A stretch of 64,000 bases of DNA from Stappia sp. MMSF_3263 (GTDB lineage Bacteria; Pseudomonadota; Alphaproteobacteria; Rhizobiales; Stappiaceae). The notes beneath the pieces were generated by a model, which was not told the DNA's origin, made no database searches, and worked only from the letters and a program-made list of their open reading frames with translations. A program made the translations under genes and the position numbers. Below are positions 25,347-35,125 of this stretch, one piece after another (positions within the stretch are counted from its first letter, which is position 1; each line of letters begins with the position of its first letter). The stretch covers positions 1 through 64,000 of the forward strand of contig NZ_JASHIK010000017.1 of the NCBI RefSeq assembly GCF_030733745.1, in the 5' to 3' direction.

Positions 25347-25670
25347 GAGTTCCTCCCAGATGCCCATTGGGCATTTGCTAATTTTGCGGGCAAATACTCA
25401 CAAAACGCGCAAAGGCCGTCAAGCGGGCGCAAGGGCCCGCACGGCAACTTTCGTTGCTGCAGTGCAAAACACGTCGACTTTACAGATAGATGCAAATACC
25501 CCTTGAAGGAACGCCGTCAGCCCGGCCGCCCCTTGAGAGCCTGTTTTCACCGCGCCGCGCCACACTTATTGCTCGAAATCGAGGCGCGGACTGCCCGCCT
25601 GGCGAGCGGGATCCGCCCCGGTACCGACAGGTTCCGCGCCCCCGAACGGTCCGGATTCCCGCAGCGCCGG
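25347..25670. promoter_or_regulatory. Control region before the polyol transporter
   Basis: This 324-nt gap has no gene. It is AT-rich next to smoE. A 13-nt palindrome TGCCCA-T-TGGGCA is at 25361-25373, overlapping the inverted pair ATTTGC-N11-GCAAAT (25373-25395). Further GCAAA/TTTGC half-sites and GCAAC-TTTC-GTTGC (25444-25457) follow. SorC-family regulators often bind such repeats, so these are candidate operators for the upstream regulator. The regulator-proximal half (about 25510-25670) shows nothing recognisable. Confidence 0.5.
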
Positions 25671-26645
25671 TCAGCGTGCGAGCAGGCGCTCGGCGGTAAG
25701 CTCGTTGGTGATCAGGCCGTTGACGATGCGCCCGCGCAGCGCGCCCAGCATGGCGTCGACCTTGGCCTCCCCGGCGGCGATCGCGATGATCGGCTTGTCG
25801 GGAGAGCGCGCCAGCGGCGCGCTGGCGACGAGGTCGTTGGTCAGTCCCTCGATCAGGTCGCCGTCGCGGCCATAGACCCAACTGGTGATCTCGCCGATGG
25901 CACCGGCGGCGGTCAGGGCCGCCATCTCGTCGCGGCTGACGAAGCCATCGACGAAGAGCGGTGCGGTCTCGCCCATGTTGCCGACGCCGACAAAGGTCAC
26001 GTCCGCGTCCTTGGCCAGTTCCAGGATGTTGTGAACCGGCTCCTGGTTGTGCAGAAGCTCGCGCTCCCGTTTCGAGCGGGCGAAGACGGGCAGCGGCATC
26101 GGGTAGTGGCGCGCGTTGACCCGGTCGGCCATGCGGATGATGACGTTGTAGGCCGAGGCCGAGCCGTCCGACATCATGTTGCCGAGCAGCGAGACCACCT
26201 TGTGCTGCGGGCAGTCCATCGTCGGCAGTTGGTCGATCGAGGCCCTGAGCGCCCGGCCGGTGCCGAAGGCGATGATCTTCGGCTCCTGCGACTTCAGGTG
26301 GCGCTCCATCTCGCTCGCCGCCGCCTGGGCGATGCCGACGATGGAGGCGGGCGTCGCCGGATCGCTCGGCACCACTTCGCAGCTCTGCAGGGGAAATCGT
26401 TCACGCAGCTTCTGCGCCAGTTCCATGCAACGGGCGATGGGATGGTCGAGACGCACCTTGACCAGCCGTTCGGTGACGGCGAGCGACACGAGCCGCTGCG
26501 CCGATTGCCGCGACACGCCGAGCTTGCGGGCGATCTCGTCCTGGGTGTTGCCGGCAACATAATAGAGCCAGCCGGCCCGGGCGGCCTCGTCGAGACGGCT
26601 TACGTCATTGTCGTTCTTGCCGGCCATGCTGTCGCGCCCCGTCAC
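25671..26645 (-). CDS. smoC: SorC-family transcriptional regulator
   Basis: 324 aa regulator with an N-terminal helix-turn-helix (about residues 20-60: [25 protein letters not shown]) and a C-terminal sugar-binding domain of the SorC/DeoR type (about 70-320) with [23 protein letters not shown] and a late [14 protein letters not shown]. It should sense a polyol or sugar phosphate and switch the smo genes downstream. GTG 26645 overlaps the HAD stop by 4 nt; ATG 26627 is an alternative. The symbol rests on context. Confidence 0.87.
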   Translation of the reverse strand: MTGRDSMAGKNDNDVSRLDEAARAGWLYYVAGNTQDEIARKLGVSRQSAQRLVSLAVTERLVKVRLDHPIARCMELAQKLRERFPLQSCEVVPSDPATPASIVGIAQAAASEMERHLKSQEPKIIAFGTGRALRASIDQLPTMDCPQHKVVSLLGNMMSDGSASAYNVIIRMADRVNARHYPMPLPVFARSKRERELLHNQEPVHNILELAKDADVTFVGVGNMGETAPLFVDGFVSRDEMAALTAAGAIGEITSWVYGRDGDLIEGLTNDLVASAPLARSPDKPIIAIAAGEAKVDAMLGALRGRIVNGLITNELTAERLLAR

Positions 26646-27352
26646 GTCTTCCCGAGTTCAGGGGCCATATCAAAAAACGCTTCCCAATTGTCAAAAAACG
26701 GCAATGGCGGGGACAGCACCGCGTCCGAACGGTCGAGATGCGCCCCGCCGATGAAGTGCCAGACCGACATGCCGGCGGCGCGCGCCGCCTCCAGCCCCGG
26801 CAGGCTGTCCTCGATGACCAGGCAGCGGGCGGGGGCGACACCGCATTGTGCGGCCGCGTGGAGAAAAAGATCCGGCGCAGGCTTGCCGTTGGCGACTTGC
26901 GAGGCGGTGAACACGTCCCCTCCGAAAAAGCGATCCAGCCCGGAGAGCTGCAGGGAGCGACCGGCCCTTTGCGGGCTGCTGCTGGTGGCGACGCAGGCGC
27001 GCACGGCAAGGCGCTCCAACACCCCGACGATGCCGGCGACCGGCTTCAGCTCGCGCTCGAATGCGGCGAGCAGCCGCGCCCGGTAGTCGCTCTCGAAAGT
27101 CTCCGGCAGGCGGACCCGGAAATCCTGGCGGATGCTCTCGGCGACGCGCGGAAAGCTGCGACCGAGGAAATGCGCCTTGAAATAGGGAAAGTCGACGGCA
27201 ACCCCCGCCTCGTCCAGCGCCGCCATCAGGACGCGCGCGCTGATGATCTCGCTGTCGATGAGGACACCGTCACAATCGAAGATCACCAACTCGATGCCGG
27301 CGGCGGGGAGAAGGCGGCCGGTGGAGGGATCCAGGATTTCGGTATTCGCCAC
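26642..27352 (-). CDS. HAD-family sugar-phosphatase/phosphoglucomutase-like hydrolase
   Basis: 236 aa HAD hydrolase of the beta-phosphoglucomutase-like branch. Motif [12 protein letters not shown], motif [10 protein letters not shown], lysine in [13 protein letters not shown], motif [18 protein letters not shown]. Such proteins often dephosphorylate sugar or polyol phosphates. It is first in the smo block and overlaps the regulator, so it likely acts on a hexitol or fructose phosphate. The GTG start at 27352 has GAGGGAAG six nt upstream. Confidence 0.86.
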   Translation of the reverse strand: MANTEILDPSTGRLLPAAGIELVIFDCDGVLIDSEIISARVLMAALDEAGVAVDFPYFKAHFLGRSFPRVAESIRQDFRVRLPETFESDYRARLLAAFERELKPVAGIVGVLERLAVRACVATSSSPQRAGRSLQLSGLDRFFGGDVFTASQVANGKPAPDLFLHAAAQCGVAPARCLVIEDSLPGLEAARAAGMSVWHFIGGAHLDRSDAVLSPPLPFFDNWEAFFDMAPELGKT

Positions 27353-27931
27353 GCGTTGCTTCCCTCAAGGGCCCTTTCCGCCGATCGCGAAAACGCTCCC
27401 GCCCATCCTTCTTCCTGATGCCTGCGACACGGCCAAGTCAAGTGCGCCGCGGACGAAGGAGAGCAGTCCTCCGGCGCGAATCCCCGCCGCTCATCTCATT
27501 GGCAACCGGACGACATTGCAGGACGGAACAAGGTCAATCAAACTCAAGATTCTGATATTGCTAATGATTTGCGATCATAACACAAATATGCCACATTGAT
27601 TGCGATTTGGCCGGGGTGCAGTCGCATGCCCGGCCCTGCCTTTGTGTGGCACACTGCTTCCTTCGGGAAGCGCTCTTGCATGCCGCGCCGAAGGCCTAGG
27701 TCGCCCGGACATCCGGACGGCCCTTCCGACCGCCCGCCGGCCCTGCCGGCAGCACCGCTTGCGGCCGGAAACCGTGCTTGGGCTTCGCACAGCGGAGCCG
27801 GACGAGATCGCGCCTTGCCGGCGCGGCACGAAAAACTCAGCCCCGGCCGCCCAGGCGGCCAACCCGATGTCGACCCGATGGGCGCCCTTGTCCATACGCG
27901 GCCGATTCAAGAACAAGATCAAGGATACAGA
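27353..27931. other. Divergent gap before the BCCT transporter
   Basis: About 580 nt with no supported gene. A marked AT-rich stretch at 27530-27600 inside GC-rich surroundings is the likely promoter zone for the transporter gene or for the divergent HAD-smo operon. From 27600 to 27930 a frame continuous with the transporter stays open, but its Pro/Arg/Ala-rich composition looks non-coding; this part would be a long leader. Confidence 0.45.
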
Positions 27932-29569
27932 ATGTCAGACCAGAACAGCGCCACCGGCATCCCAGAACCGGAAGGCGCGGCCGACATCATCGACACCGAT
28001 TTCGAGATCGGCCAGCACAACCTGGAGGGCAATGTCGGACCGTTCGGCTTCGACATCCACAATCCGGTCTTCCTCATCTCCGGACTGTCGATCGTCGCCT
28101 TCGTCCTCTATGCGCTCGCGGCGCCCGAACAGGCGGCCAGCTTCTTCGGCTGGCTGCGACCGATGCTGACCAGCACGTTCGACTGGTTCTTCCTGACCGC
28201 CGCGAACATCTTCGTGCTGTTCTGCCTGTTCCTGATCGTCAGCCCCTGGGGCGGCGTTCGGCTCGGCGGCAAGGATGCGCGGCCCGACTACAACTATCTC
28301 GGCTGGTTCGCGATGCTTTTCGCCGCCGGCATGGGCATCGGCCTGATGTTCTTCGGCGTGCTCGAGCCCGTCTATCACATGGCGATCTCCGAACCGCTCG
28401 GCGTCCCCTCGCCGTTCGCGGCCGACGGCTCGATCATCCCGGAGAATGTCGAGGCGGCCAAGCAGATGGGCCTTGCCGCGACGATCTATCACTGGGGCCT
28501 GCACCCCTGGGCGATCTATGCGGTCGTGGCGCTGGCACTGGCCCTGTTTTCCTTCAACAAGGGCCTGCCGCTGTCGATCCGCTCCGCCTTCTATCCGATC
28601 TTCGGCGAGCGCGTCTGGGGCTGGACCGGCCATATCATCGACACGCTCGCGGTCTTCGCGACGCTGTTCGGACTGGCCACCTCGCTGGGTCTGGGCGCCC
28701 AGCAGGCCAATGCGGGCCTTGAGCATGTCTATGGCATCCCGAACTCGATCACCGTCCAGGTGATCCTGATCATCGCCATCACCTCCATCGCGCTGATCTC
28801 CGTGCTGCGCGGTCTCGACGGCGGCGTCAAGGTGCTGTCCGAGATCAACATGGTGATCGCCGCCCTGCTGCTGCTCTTCGTGCTGTTTGCCGGGCCGACC
28901 TCAGCCATTCTCAGCGACTTCGTCACCGGCCTCGTTGCCTATGCCACCGACCTTCCCGGTCTGTCGAACCCGGTCGGACGAACCGATGACGGCTACCGCG
29001 AGGGCTGGACGGCGTTCTACTGGGCCTGGTGGATTTCCTGGTCGCCCTTCGTCGGCATGTTCATCGCCCGGGTCAGCCGTGGCCGCACCGTGCGCGAGTT
29101 CATCACCTGCGTGCTGATCATCCCCTCGCTCGTCTGCGTGCTGTGGATGGCCGTCTTCGGCGGCGTTGCCATCGACCAGGTGCTGACCGATCCGGCAAGC
29201 GCGGTGAAGGCCAATGTCATCGACAGCTACAGCCCGGAGCTTTCGCTCTTCGCCATGCTCGAGGGCCTGCCTCTGTCGGCGATCACCTCGACGATCGGCA
29301 TCGTGCTGGTGATCGTGTTCTTCGTTACATCGTCCGACTCGGGCTCGCTGGTGATCGACACGATCACCGCCGGCGGCAAGGTCGACGCGCCGGTGCCGCA
29401 GCGGGTGTTCTGGTGCACCTTCGAGGGACTGGTGGCGATCGTGCTGCTGATCGGCGGCGGACTGAGTTCGCTGCAGGCGATGGTGATCTCGACCGGACTG
29501 CCCTTCACCCTGGTGCTGCTCCTGATGTGCGTCGCGATCTTCCGCGGCCTGCAGACGGAAGAGCGCTAG
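27932..29569 (+). CDS. BCCT-family osmolyte transporter
   Basis: 545 aa secondary transporter of betaine, carnitine or choline, moving substrate into the cell with sodium or protons. Twelve membrane helices are predicted. Hallmarks are the glycine-rich GMGIGLMFFGVLEP in helix 3 and the tryptophan-rich signature FYWAWWISWSPFVGMFIARVS in helix 8. Residues 1-45 form an acidic cytoplasmic tail. ATG 27932 is chosen because AAGGA lies 6 nt upstream. Substrate cannot be fixed by eye. A terminator at 29615 closes the unit. Confidence 0.93.
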   Translation: MSDQNSATGIPEPEGAADIIDTDFEIGQHNLEGNVGPFGFDIHNPVFLISGLSIVAFVLYALAAPEQAASFFGWLRPMLTSTFDWFFLTAANIFVLFCLFLIVSPWGGVRLGGKDARPDYNYLGWFAMLFAAGMGIGLMFFGVLEPVYHMAISEPLGVPSPFAADGSIIPENVEAAKQMGLAATIYHWGLHPWAIYAVVALALALFSFNKGLPLSIRSAFYPIFGERVWGWTGHIIDTLAVFATLFGLATSLGLGAQQANAGLEHVYGIPNSITVQVILIIAITSIALISVLRGLDGGVKVLSEINMVIAALLLLFVLFAGPTSAILSDFVTGLVAYATDLPGLSNPVGRTDDGYREGWTAFYWAWWISWSPFVGMFIARVSRGRTVREFITCVLIIPSLVCVLWMAVFGGVAIDQVLTDPASAVKANVIDSYSPELSLFAMLEGLPLSAITSTIGIVLVIVFFVTSSDSGSLVIDTITAGGKVDAPVPQRVFWCTFEGLVAIVLLIGGGLSSLQAMVISTGLPFTLVLLLMCVAIFRGLQTEER

Positions 29570-29934
29570 GATCCGGGCTGCCGGACGCACAGCGATTCGG
29601 CACCAGCAACGACCAGGGGCGCGGCCGGCAGGTCGCGCCTCTTTTTGGTGCTCTCTTACCGGCCTGAAAACGCATGTCCCGCCTGTCCCGTGTAGACGGG
29701 AAATGACCGGAACTGGACGTTTTTTGAACTTGTCAGGCCGTGATAACCGGCCCTAGCATTGCCCATCGACAGTGTCCGTGGGCCGAACCGGACCCCGCAA
29801 CAGGCAAACCCGTGCAAGGGCCCCTTCCCGGACCGCGGTTCAAACGCTACACGATGACGCAAGCATGTCAGGAACCGCGACAGCGTGACCCATACCGGGG
29901 CGCCTGATCGACTTGAACAAAGGATCGACCGCAG
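29570..29934. other. Gap with terminator and hupE leader
   Basis: After the BCCT terminator the gap holds a possible promoter, TTGTCA-N18-TAGCAT (about 29729-29758), then about 175 nt of leader before hupE. This leader contains ACCCCGCAACAGGCA and, later, GCAAGC with CAGGAACCGCGAC, faintly like parts of a cobalamin riboswitch, but the other conserved blocks are missing. No coding gene seen. Confidence 0.4.
29615..29646 (+). terminator. Rho-independent terminator of the BCCT gene
   Basis: Stem AGGGGCGCG / CGCGCCTCT with one mismatch and a 10-nt loop, followed by five T residues. It lies 45 nt after the transporter stop. Confidence 0.8.
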
Positions 29935-30534
29935 ATGACCACTTTCGCCAAGCCCGCCGCCCTTCTTGCCGCCGGCGCGCTGCTTGTGACCGGCGCGACG
30001 CCGGCGCTCGCCCATCTCAATCCGGGCGAGCACGGCTCCTTCGCCGCCGGCTTCTCGCATCCGCTGTTCGGCGCCGACCACATCCTGGCGATGGTGGCCG
30101 TCGGCCTGTGGGCCTGGCAGATCGGCGGCAAGGCCGTCTACGCCGTGCCGGCCGCCTTCGTCGTAACGATGCTCGCCGGTTTCGGCCTGGCGCTCGCCGG
30201 CGTCGGCCTGCCCTTCGTCGAGCCCGCGATCCTCGCCTCGGTGGTCGCGCTCGGCCTTCTGGTGGCGCTCGCCGTCCGTCTTCCGGTCATGGCATCGGCC
30301 GCCGTCGTCGCGATCTTCGCGCTGTTTCACGGTTATGCCCATGGCGGGGAAATCGGGTCCGCGACGCAGGCCGCCTATGGCGCGGGCTTTGCCGCCGCGA
30401 CCATCCTCCTGCATCTCGCCGGCGTGGCGCTCGGCTACGGCCTCGGCGTTCTCGCCTCGTCGAAGGGCCAGGCCGTGACGCGGGTCCTGGGCGGACTGAC
30501 CGCGCTTGCCGGCGCGGCGCTGATCTACGGCTGA
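29935..30534 (+). CDS. hupE: HupE/UreJ-family nickel or cobalt permease
   Basis: 199 aa membrane protein with signal peptide (about 1-26, ending ATPALA). The mature N-terminus has HLNPGEHGSF, then HPLFGADHILAMVAVGLWAW, the HupE histidine/aspartate metal motif, and later FHGYAHGGE. About six helices are predicted. The family imports Ni2+ or Co2+ for hydrogenase, urease or cobalamin. No such enzymes are in the window. SD-like AAAGGA is present about 9 nt upstream. Confidence 0.9.
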   Translation: MTTFAKPAALLAAGALLVTGATPALAHLNPGEHGSFAAGFSHPLFGADHILAMVAVGLWAWQIGGKAVYAVPAAFVVTMLAGFGLALAGVGLPFVEPAILASVVALGLLVALAVRLPVMASAAVVAIFALFHGYAHGGEIGSATQAAYGAGFAAATILLHLAGVALGYGLGVLASSKGQAVTRVLGGLTALAGAALIYG

Positions 30535-30557
30535 CCGACACGCGGACAGTACAATTT

Positions 30558-30593
30558 CGACAATTCTGACGTCGGATTTGCGAGAAATTGTCG
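30558..30593. repeat. Palindromic CGACAATT element, copy B
   Basis: Inverted pair CGACAATT (30558-30565) and AATTGTCG (30586-30593), flanked by TTT on the left and with GCGAGA before the right arm, the same arrangement as the element at 9363-9410. Located in the gap between the convergent hupE and DUF805 genes. Confidence 0.5.
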
Positions 30594-30634
30594 CAAACTT
30601 TTTCGAAATTGCATCATGTGATGTCGAACGCAGC

Positions 30635-30663
30635 AAGGCCCGGGTGGTTTCCGCCCGGGCCTT
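30635..30663. terminator. Hairpin terminator between hupE and DUF805 genes
   Basis: Perfect 10-bp stem AAGGCCCGGG / CCCGGGCCTT with a 9-nt loop, followed on the plus strand by TGTCGTTT. It lies about 100 nt after hupE and may act in both directions. Confidence 0.75.
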
Positions 30664-30772
30664 GTCGTTTCCAGCTCATGCATCTGCCGCGAACGAGGCT
30701 TGTCCCCGACAACGCCAGAGCGGTTATTCTGCAAACCTTCGACCACGGTCCTCGGGCCGAGGCGGGACCGGC

Positions 30773-31318
30773 TCAGGCGAGCCCGCGGCGACCGAAACCG
30801 GGGCGGCGCTGACCGCCGACGGCCGGCACGGAACGCTTCTCGACGATGACCGGCTGGCGTTGGGCGTGCATGGGCGCGCCCCCGGCGGCCTTGTCCGCCG
30901 CATGCCGCCGGATCAACTCGTCCATATGCGTCGCCGACCAGCGGTCGCTGTCGTCATATGCCCGGCCGCCCGCCAGGGACGCACCGTAGCGATTGGCGCC
31001 TTCAGCGCCGGGGAAGAAGGCGCAGACCGCAAAAAGCAGAATCGGGCCGACCAGCGGAACCAAAAGCCACGTGTACCACCACGCGCTTCGGCCGAGATCA
31101 TGCAACCGCCTCGTGGTGATGCAGAAATTCGCCCAGGCCGCTGACAGAGCGGTGGCCAGGAACAGAAGGCCGAAGCTGATCGGCAGGCCGGAGGGCTTGC
31201 CCTTGAAACTCAACATCCAGAACAGCATGCCGAAGAACAGCACGCTTACAATCGTCGAACAGACCCACCATTCCAGACGACCGATACGCCCCCTGGGGCT
31301 GTAGAAACTCGCAAGCAT
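30773..31318 (-). CDS. DUF805 family membrane protein
   Basis: 181 aa inner-membrane protein of the DUF805 family, function unknown. It begins MLASFYSPRGRIGRLEWW, the standard opening (aromatic residues and GRxxRxxYW-like), then helices at about 20-40, 50-70 and 90-110, with the conserved TTRRLHDLGRSAWWY between helices. The C-terminal 70 residues are soluble and charged. ATG 31318 follows GAGGGG at 5 nt. Appears monocistronic. Confidence 0.85.
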   Translation of the reverse strand: MLASFYSPRGRIGRLEWWVCSTIVSVLFFGMLFWMLSFKGKPSGLPISFGLLFLATALSAAWANFCITTRRLHDLGRSAWWYTWLLVPLVGPILLFAVCAFFPGAEGANRYGASLAGGRAYDDSDRWSATHMDELIRRHAADKAAGGAPMHAQRQPVIVEKRSVPAVGGQRRPGFGRRGLA

Positions 31319-31485
31319 GAAACCCCTCGCAATCCCTGATCCAATCTCGGGGAGAATAGCAAAGGGGAAACTTTCGGGAAGTTGCAGAGCCGGGCCGAAT
31401 GCAATCCTGGTTAATTGGATGCAACCGGAGGGCGAAACCCGACGCATCGCCGCGCTCCGCACGCTTCAAGACTTCGCCCTTGCCC

Positions 31486-32292
31486 TCAGGTCCCGGCATC
31501 GCGCTGGACGATCCAGTCGTGGTCGGGGTGGTTCCGGAAGCGCCACTTGCGCAGAGGGCCGGCCATGACGTTGAGATAATACATCTCGTAGCCATGCGGT
31601 GCGCCGCAGGGGTGGTGCCCCTTGGGCACCAGCACCACGTCACCGTCGGAAACGGCCATGGTCTCGTCGAGGGAGCCATCCTCGGTGAAGACCCGCTGGA
31701 AGCCGAAGCCGGTCGCCGGGTCGAGCCGGTGATAGTAGGTCTCCTCCAGATAGGTCATATCCGGGAAGTTGTCCTCGTCATGCCGGTGCGGGGGATAGGA
31801 CGACCAGTTGCCGGCCGGCGTGAACACCTCCGTCACCAGCAGGCTGTCGGCGACGTCCTTGTCCTCCATCGCGATCGGATGGATATGGCGGGTGTTGGCG
31901 CCCTTGCCGCGCGTCTCGAAGCCGATGTCGGAGATGACGGCGGCGGGATGGCCGCCCTTGCCCGGCGCGGTGCAAACGGCAAGGGTCACATCGGTGGTTG
32001 CCCTCGCCTCCCAGGAGGAGCCGTTCGGAACGTACAGACAATGCGGCTTCGTCTTTTCGAAGACGCTCATCCGCTCGCCCATCTCGCCGAAGGAGGCGCC
32101 GCCGGCGGAGAGTTCCGCCCTGCCCTCGACTAGGACGAGGATCGCCTCGCGCGTGCCAGTCGCTTCCGCAACCGTGTCGCCGGGCGCAAGGCGGTGGAGT
32201 GCAAAGCCCACATATGACCAGCCTGCGCTTTGCGGCGTGATGTCGTGCACCTTGCCGTGCGTGCCCTTCGGTTTCACAAGCAGGTCGGCCAT
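31486..32292 (-). CDS. iolB: 5-deoxy-glucuronate isomerase
   Basis: 268 aa metal-dependent cupin that converts 5-deoxy-D-glucuronate to 5-dehydro-2-deoxy-D-gluconate in myo-inositol breakdown. Two cupin halves are visible: LVEGRAELSAGG in the first and SSYPPHRHDEDNFP with YLEETYYHRLDPATGFGFQRV in the second, where histidines and a glutamate bind metal. GDVVLVPKGHHP completes the core. Last gene of the inositol cluster, 45 nt after iolE. Length matches the family. Confidence 0.95.
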   Translation of the reverse strand: MADLLVKPKGTHGKVHDITPQSAGWSYVGFALHRLAPGDTVAEATGTREAILVLVEGRAELSAGGASFGEMGERMSVFEKTKPHCLYVPNGSSWEARATTDVTLAVCTAPGKGGHPAAVISDIGFETRGKGANTRHIHPIAMEDKDVADSLLVTEVFTPAGNWSSYPPHRHDEDNFPDMTYLEETYYHRLDPATGFGFQRVFTEDGSLDETMAVSDGDVVLVPKGHHPCGAPHGYEMYYLNVMAGPLRKWRFRNHPDHDWIVQRDAGT

Positions 32293-32337
32293 GTCGTCCC
32301 CTCCCGAATTGTCTGCGTTCAGGCCCTGCGGCCTGGC

Positions 32338-33237
32338 TTATCCCCTGTCGAGGCCGGTGGCGCGGGCCAGCTCCTTCAGCGCCTTCAGACCCATCGACTG
32401 GTAGGTGACCGGGTCGCGGACAACCGGGTCCTGCTCCGCCTCGATGACCAGCCAGCCGGAATAATCATGGACGGCAGCGCTCGACAGGACGGGCGCGAAG
32501 TCGACCGCGCCGTCCGGATCGCCCGGCACGGTGAAGACGCCCCGGCGCACGCCCTCCAGGAAGCTGAGCCCCTGGGAGCGGACCTCTTCCATCACGTCGG
32601 GGCGCACGTTCTTGGCGTGGATGTGAGAGACGCGGGCCATGTGCTTTTCGGCAAGGCGGGCCGGATCGCCGCCGCCGAAATAGGCGTGGCCGGTGTCGAG
32701 CAGCAGGCGGGTGGCGGGGCCGGTCAGTTCCATCAGGCGGTCGATTTCGTCCTCGCTCTCGACGATTGTGCCCATGTGGTGATGGTAGACGAGCGGCACG
32801 CCCGCGCCCGCGCAATGGGTGGCGACCTTCTCAAGGTCCTCGCAGAAACGGGCGAAGCGCTCCGCATCGAGGCGCGGCCGGTCGTTGAGCGCGACGCCGT
32901 CCTGTCCGTGCACGGCGTTGGAGGTCTCGCAGGCGATCAGAACCGGAGAACCCATCGCCTTGAGGCGGGCAAGATGCTCGCCGATCGCCTCGATCTCCGT
33001 CTCGGGCGAACGGCTCAAGAGATGAAGCGAATACCAGGCGGAGACGAATTTCAGGCCGTGCGGCTCAAGCGTCGCGGCAAGCTCCGCCGGATCGGTCGGG
33101 AACTTGTGGCCGTTCTCGATGCCGTCGAAGCCGATTTCGGCCGCCTGCGACAGGCACGTCTGGAGGCTGATATGCGCGCCGAGCGACTGGTCGTCGTCAT
33201 TGGACCAGGCGATCGGGTTGGTGCCGTAGAGAATCAT
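32338..33237 (-). CDS. iolE: myo-Inosose-2 dehydratase
   Basis: 299 aa xylose-isomerase-like TIM barrel, dehydrating scyllo-inosose to 3D-(3,5/4)-trihydroxycyclohexane-1,2-dione. It starts with [15 protein letters not shown], highly characteristic of IolE, then [14 protein letters not shown], metal-site stretches [12 protein letters not shown] and [14 protein letters not shown], and [13 protein letters not shown]. It is between iolD and iolB with short gaps. Confidence 0.95.
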   Translation of the reverse strand: MILYGTNPIAWSNDDDQSLGAHISLQTCLSQAAEIGFDGIENGHKFPTDPAELAATLEPHGLKFVSAWYSLHLLSRSPETEIEAIGEHLARLKAMGSPVLIACETSNAVHGQDGVALNDRPRLDAERFARFCEDLEKVATHCAGAGVPLVYHHHMGTIVESEDEIDRLMELTGPATRLLLDTGHAYFGGGDPARLAEKHMARVSHIHAKNVRPDVMEEVRSQGLSFLEGVRRGVFTVPGDPDGAVDFAPVLSSAAVHDYSGWLVIEAEQDPVVRDPVTYQSMGLKALKELARATGLDRG

Positions 33238-33298
33238 GGCAGGGGTCTTTCGAAAAGGCGGCGACAGGCCGCCGGATGTCAGGGGTGGGACTGAACAC

Positions 33299-35125
33299 CT
33301 AGGCGTTTCGCTTCTTCACCGCCGCCTCGTAGCCCGCGCGGGCGGCGCGGACCTCGGCGCGCCCGGACACCTCGGGCACGGCGACGTCCCACCAGTGGCC
33401 GCCAGCCTGCGTCGTTGCCAGCGGATCGGTGTCGATGACGATGACATGGCTGCGGTCGGAGGCGCGGGCGCGGGCGAGCGCCTCCTCCAGACTGGCAATG
33501 TCGTCGACCTTCTCGGCGATGGCGCCCATGGAGGCCGCATGGGCGGCGAAGTCGATGGCGCTCGGCACCGCGTGACGGGCAGTGTCGAGGAGGTTGTTGA
33601 AGCTCTCCCCGCCGGTCGCCATCTGCAGCCGGTTGATGCAGCCGTAGCCGCGATTGTCGAGCAGCACGACGACCAGTTTGTGACCGAGCATCACGGAGGT
33701 GGCGAGCTCGGAATTCATCATCATGTAGGAGCCGTCGCCGACCATGACGACGACCTCGCGGTCCGGATGCGCCATCTTGGCGCCGAGCCCGCCGGCGATC
33801 TCATAGCCCATGCAGGAGAAGCCGTATTCCATGTGATAGCCGTTGGGGCGCGAGGCCTTCCACAGCTTGTGCAACTCTCCCGGCAGGCCGCCGGCCGCGC
33901 ACAGCAGGATCGCGTCCTTGTCGGTACCGCGCTGAACGGCCCCGATGACCTGCGCATCGCTCGGCAGGGCATTGCCCGACGGGGCGGCCGTCGCCGCGTC
34001 CACGGCGGCGATCCACTCGCTCTTCAACGCAGGCGCCGGCGGCTCGGCCCGGTGGTCGCCGAGCGCAGCGGAGAGGTCCTCGAGCGCCGCGCGGGCATCG
34101 GCGACAAGTGGCAGCGCGCCATGCTTGACCGCATCATAGCCGGTGATATTGAGCGACAGGATGCGGCAGTCGGGATTGCCGAACAGCGCCCAGGACCCTG
34201 TTGTGAAATCCTGGAAGCGGGTGCCGATGCCGATGACGAGATCCGCCTTTTCGGCGATCGCATTGGCCGCCGAGGATCCGGTGACGCCGATGGATCCCAG
34301 ATTGAGCGGATGGTCCCAGGCAAGCGACGATTTTCCGGCCTGAGTCTCGGCGACGGGAAGCGCATGCCGGGTGACGAATTCGGCCAGCGCGTCGCCAGCA
34401 CCAGAATAGAGGACGCCGCCACCGGCGATGACGAGCGGGGCCTTCGCGGCGCGGATCGCCGCGACGGCCGCCGCCAGTTCGGCCGTATCGGGACGCGGCC
34501 TGCGGCGGCGCCAGACACGCGGGGCGAAAAAGTCTTCCGGCCAGTCGAAGGCCTCGGCCTGCACGTCCTGGCAGAAGGCCAGCGTCACCGGGCCGCATTC
34601 GGCCGGGTCGGTCAGCACCGACATGGCGCGCGGCAGCGCGGCCAGAAGCTGCTCGGGCCGGGTGATGCGGTCGAAATAGCGCGACACCGGGCGGAAGCAG
34701 TCATTGGCCGAAATCGTGCCGTCGGCGAAGTCCTCGATCTGTTGCAGCACGGGATCGGGCGCGCGGCCGGCAAAGACGTCGCCCGGCACCAGGAGCACCG
34801 GCAGCCGGTTGACATGGGCAAGGGTGGCGGCGGTCACCATGTTGGTGGCGCCGGGGCCGATGGAGGTGGTGACCATCATCGCCTGGGCGCGGTTGACGGC
34901 CTTGGCATAGGCGATGGCCGCATGGGCCATGCCCTGCTCATTGTGGCCGCGCCAGGTGGGAAAATCGTCGCCCGCGCCCTGCAGTGCCTCGCCGAGACCG
35001 GCGACATTGCCGTGACCGAAGATCGCCCAGCAACCCGGGATGAGCGGTTCGCCCGCGTCATTCTCCTGGGCAATCAGAAAGCGCACCATGGCCTGCGCGG
35101 CGGTGAGGCGTATGGTCTGGGTCAT
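33299..35125 (-). CDS. iolD: Trihydroxycyclohexane-1,2-dione hydrolase (ThDP)
   Basis: 608 aa thiamine-diphosphate enzyme that opens the ring of 3D-(3,5/4)-trihydroxycyclohexane-1,2-dione to 5-deoxy-glucuronate. The opening [16 protein letters not shown] and [18 protein letters not shown] carries the catalytic-glutamate region; the cofactor-binding motif is [16 protein letters not shown] with [14 protein letters not shown] 35125 overlaps the iolC stop by 4 nt; a longer frame upstream is only overlap. Length matches the family. Confidence 0.95.
   Translation of the reverse strand: MTQTIRLTAAQAMVRFLIAQENDAGEPLIPGCWAIFGHGNVAGLGEALQGAGDDFPTWRGHNEQGMAHAAIAYAKAVNRAQAMMVTTSIGPGATNMVTAATLAHVNRLPVLLVPGDVFAGRAPDPVLQQIEDFADGTISANDCFRPVSRYFDRITRPEQLLAALPRAMSVLTDPAECGPVTLAFCQDVQAEAFDWPEDFFAPRVWRRRRPRPDTAELAAAVAAIRAAKAPLVIAGGGVLYSGAGDALAEFVTRHALPVAETQAGKSSLAWDHPLNLGSIGVTGSSAANAIAEKADLVIGIGTRFQDFTTGSWALFGNPDCRILSLNITGYDAVKHGALPLVADARAALEDLSAALGDHRAEPPAPALKSEWIAAVDAATAAPSGNALPSDAQVIGAVQRGTDKDAILLCAAGGLPGELHKLWKASRPNGYHMEYGFSCMGYEIAGGLGAKMAHPDREVVVMVGDGSYMMMNSELATSVMLGHKLVVVLLDNRGYGCINRLQMATGGESFNNLLDTARHAVPSAIDFAAHAASMGAIAEKVDDIASLEEALARARASDRSHVIVIDTDPLATTQAGGHWWDVAVPEVSGRAEVRAARAGYEAAVKKRNA

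Noticed and set aside
23937-27086. Very long open frame (over 1000 codons) antisense to the polyol transporter genes
   Set aside because: It is opposite four well-supported genes, is rich in Arg/Gly/His/Asp, has no ribosome site or family features, and such antisense frames arise from the high GC content.
27596-27931. N-terminal extension of the BCCT transporter
   Set aside because: The extra 112 residues are Pro/Arg/Ala-rich without similarity to the family, while ATG 27932 has a good ribosome site and gives the standard N-terminus.
29780-29934. Annotating a cobalamin riboswitch before hupE
   Set aside because: Only two weak segments resemble it; the core GCCACTG and other blocks are missing, so it is listed only as a low-interest observation.
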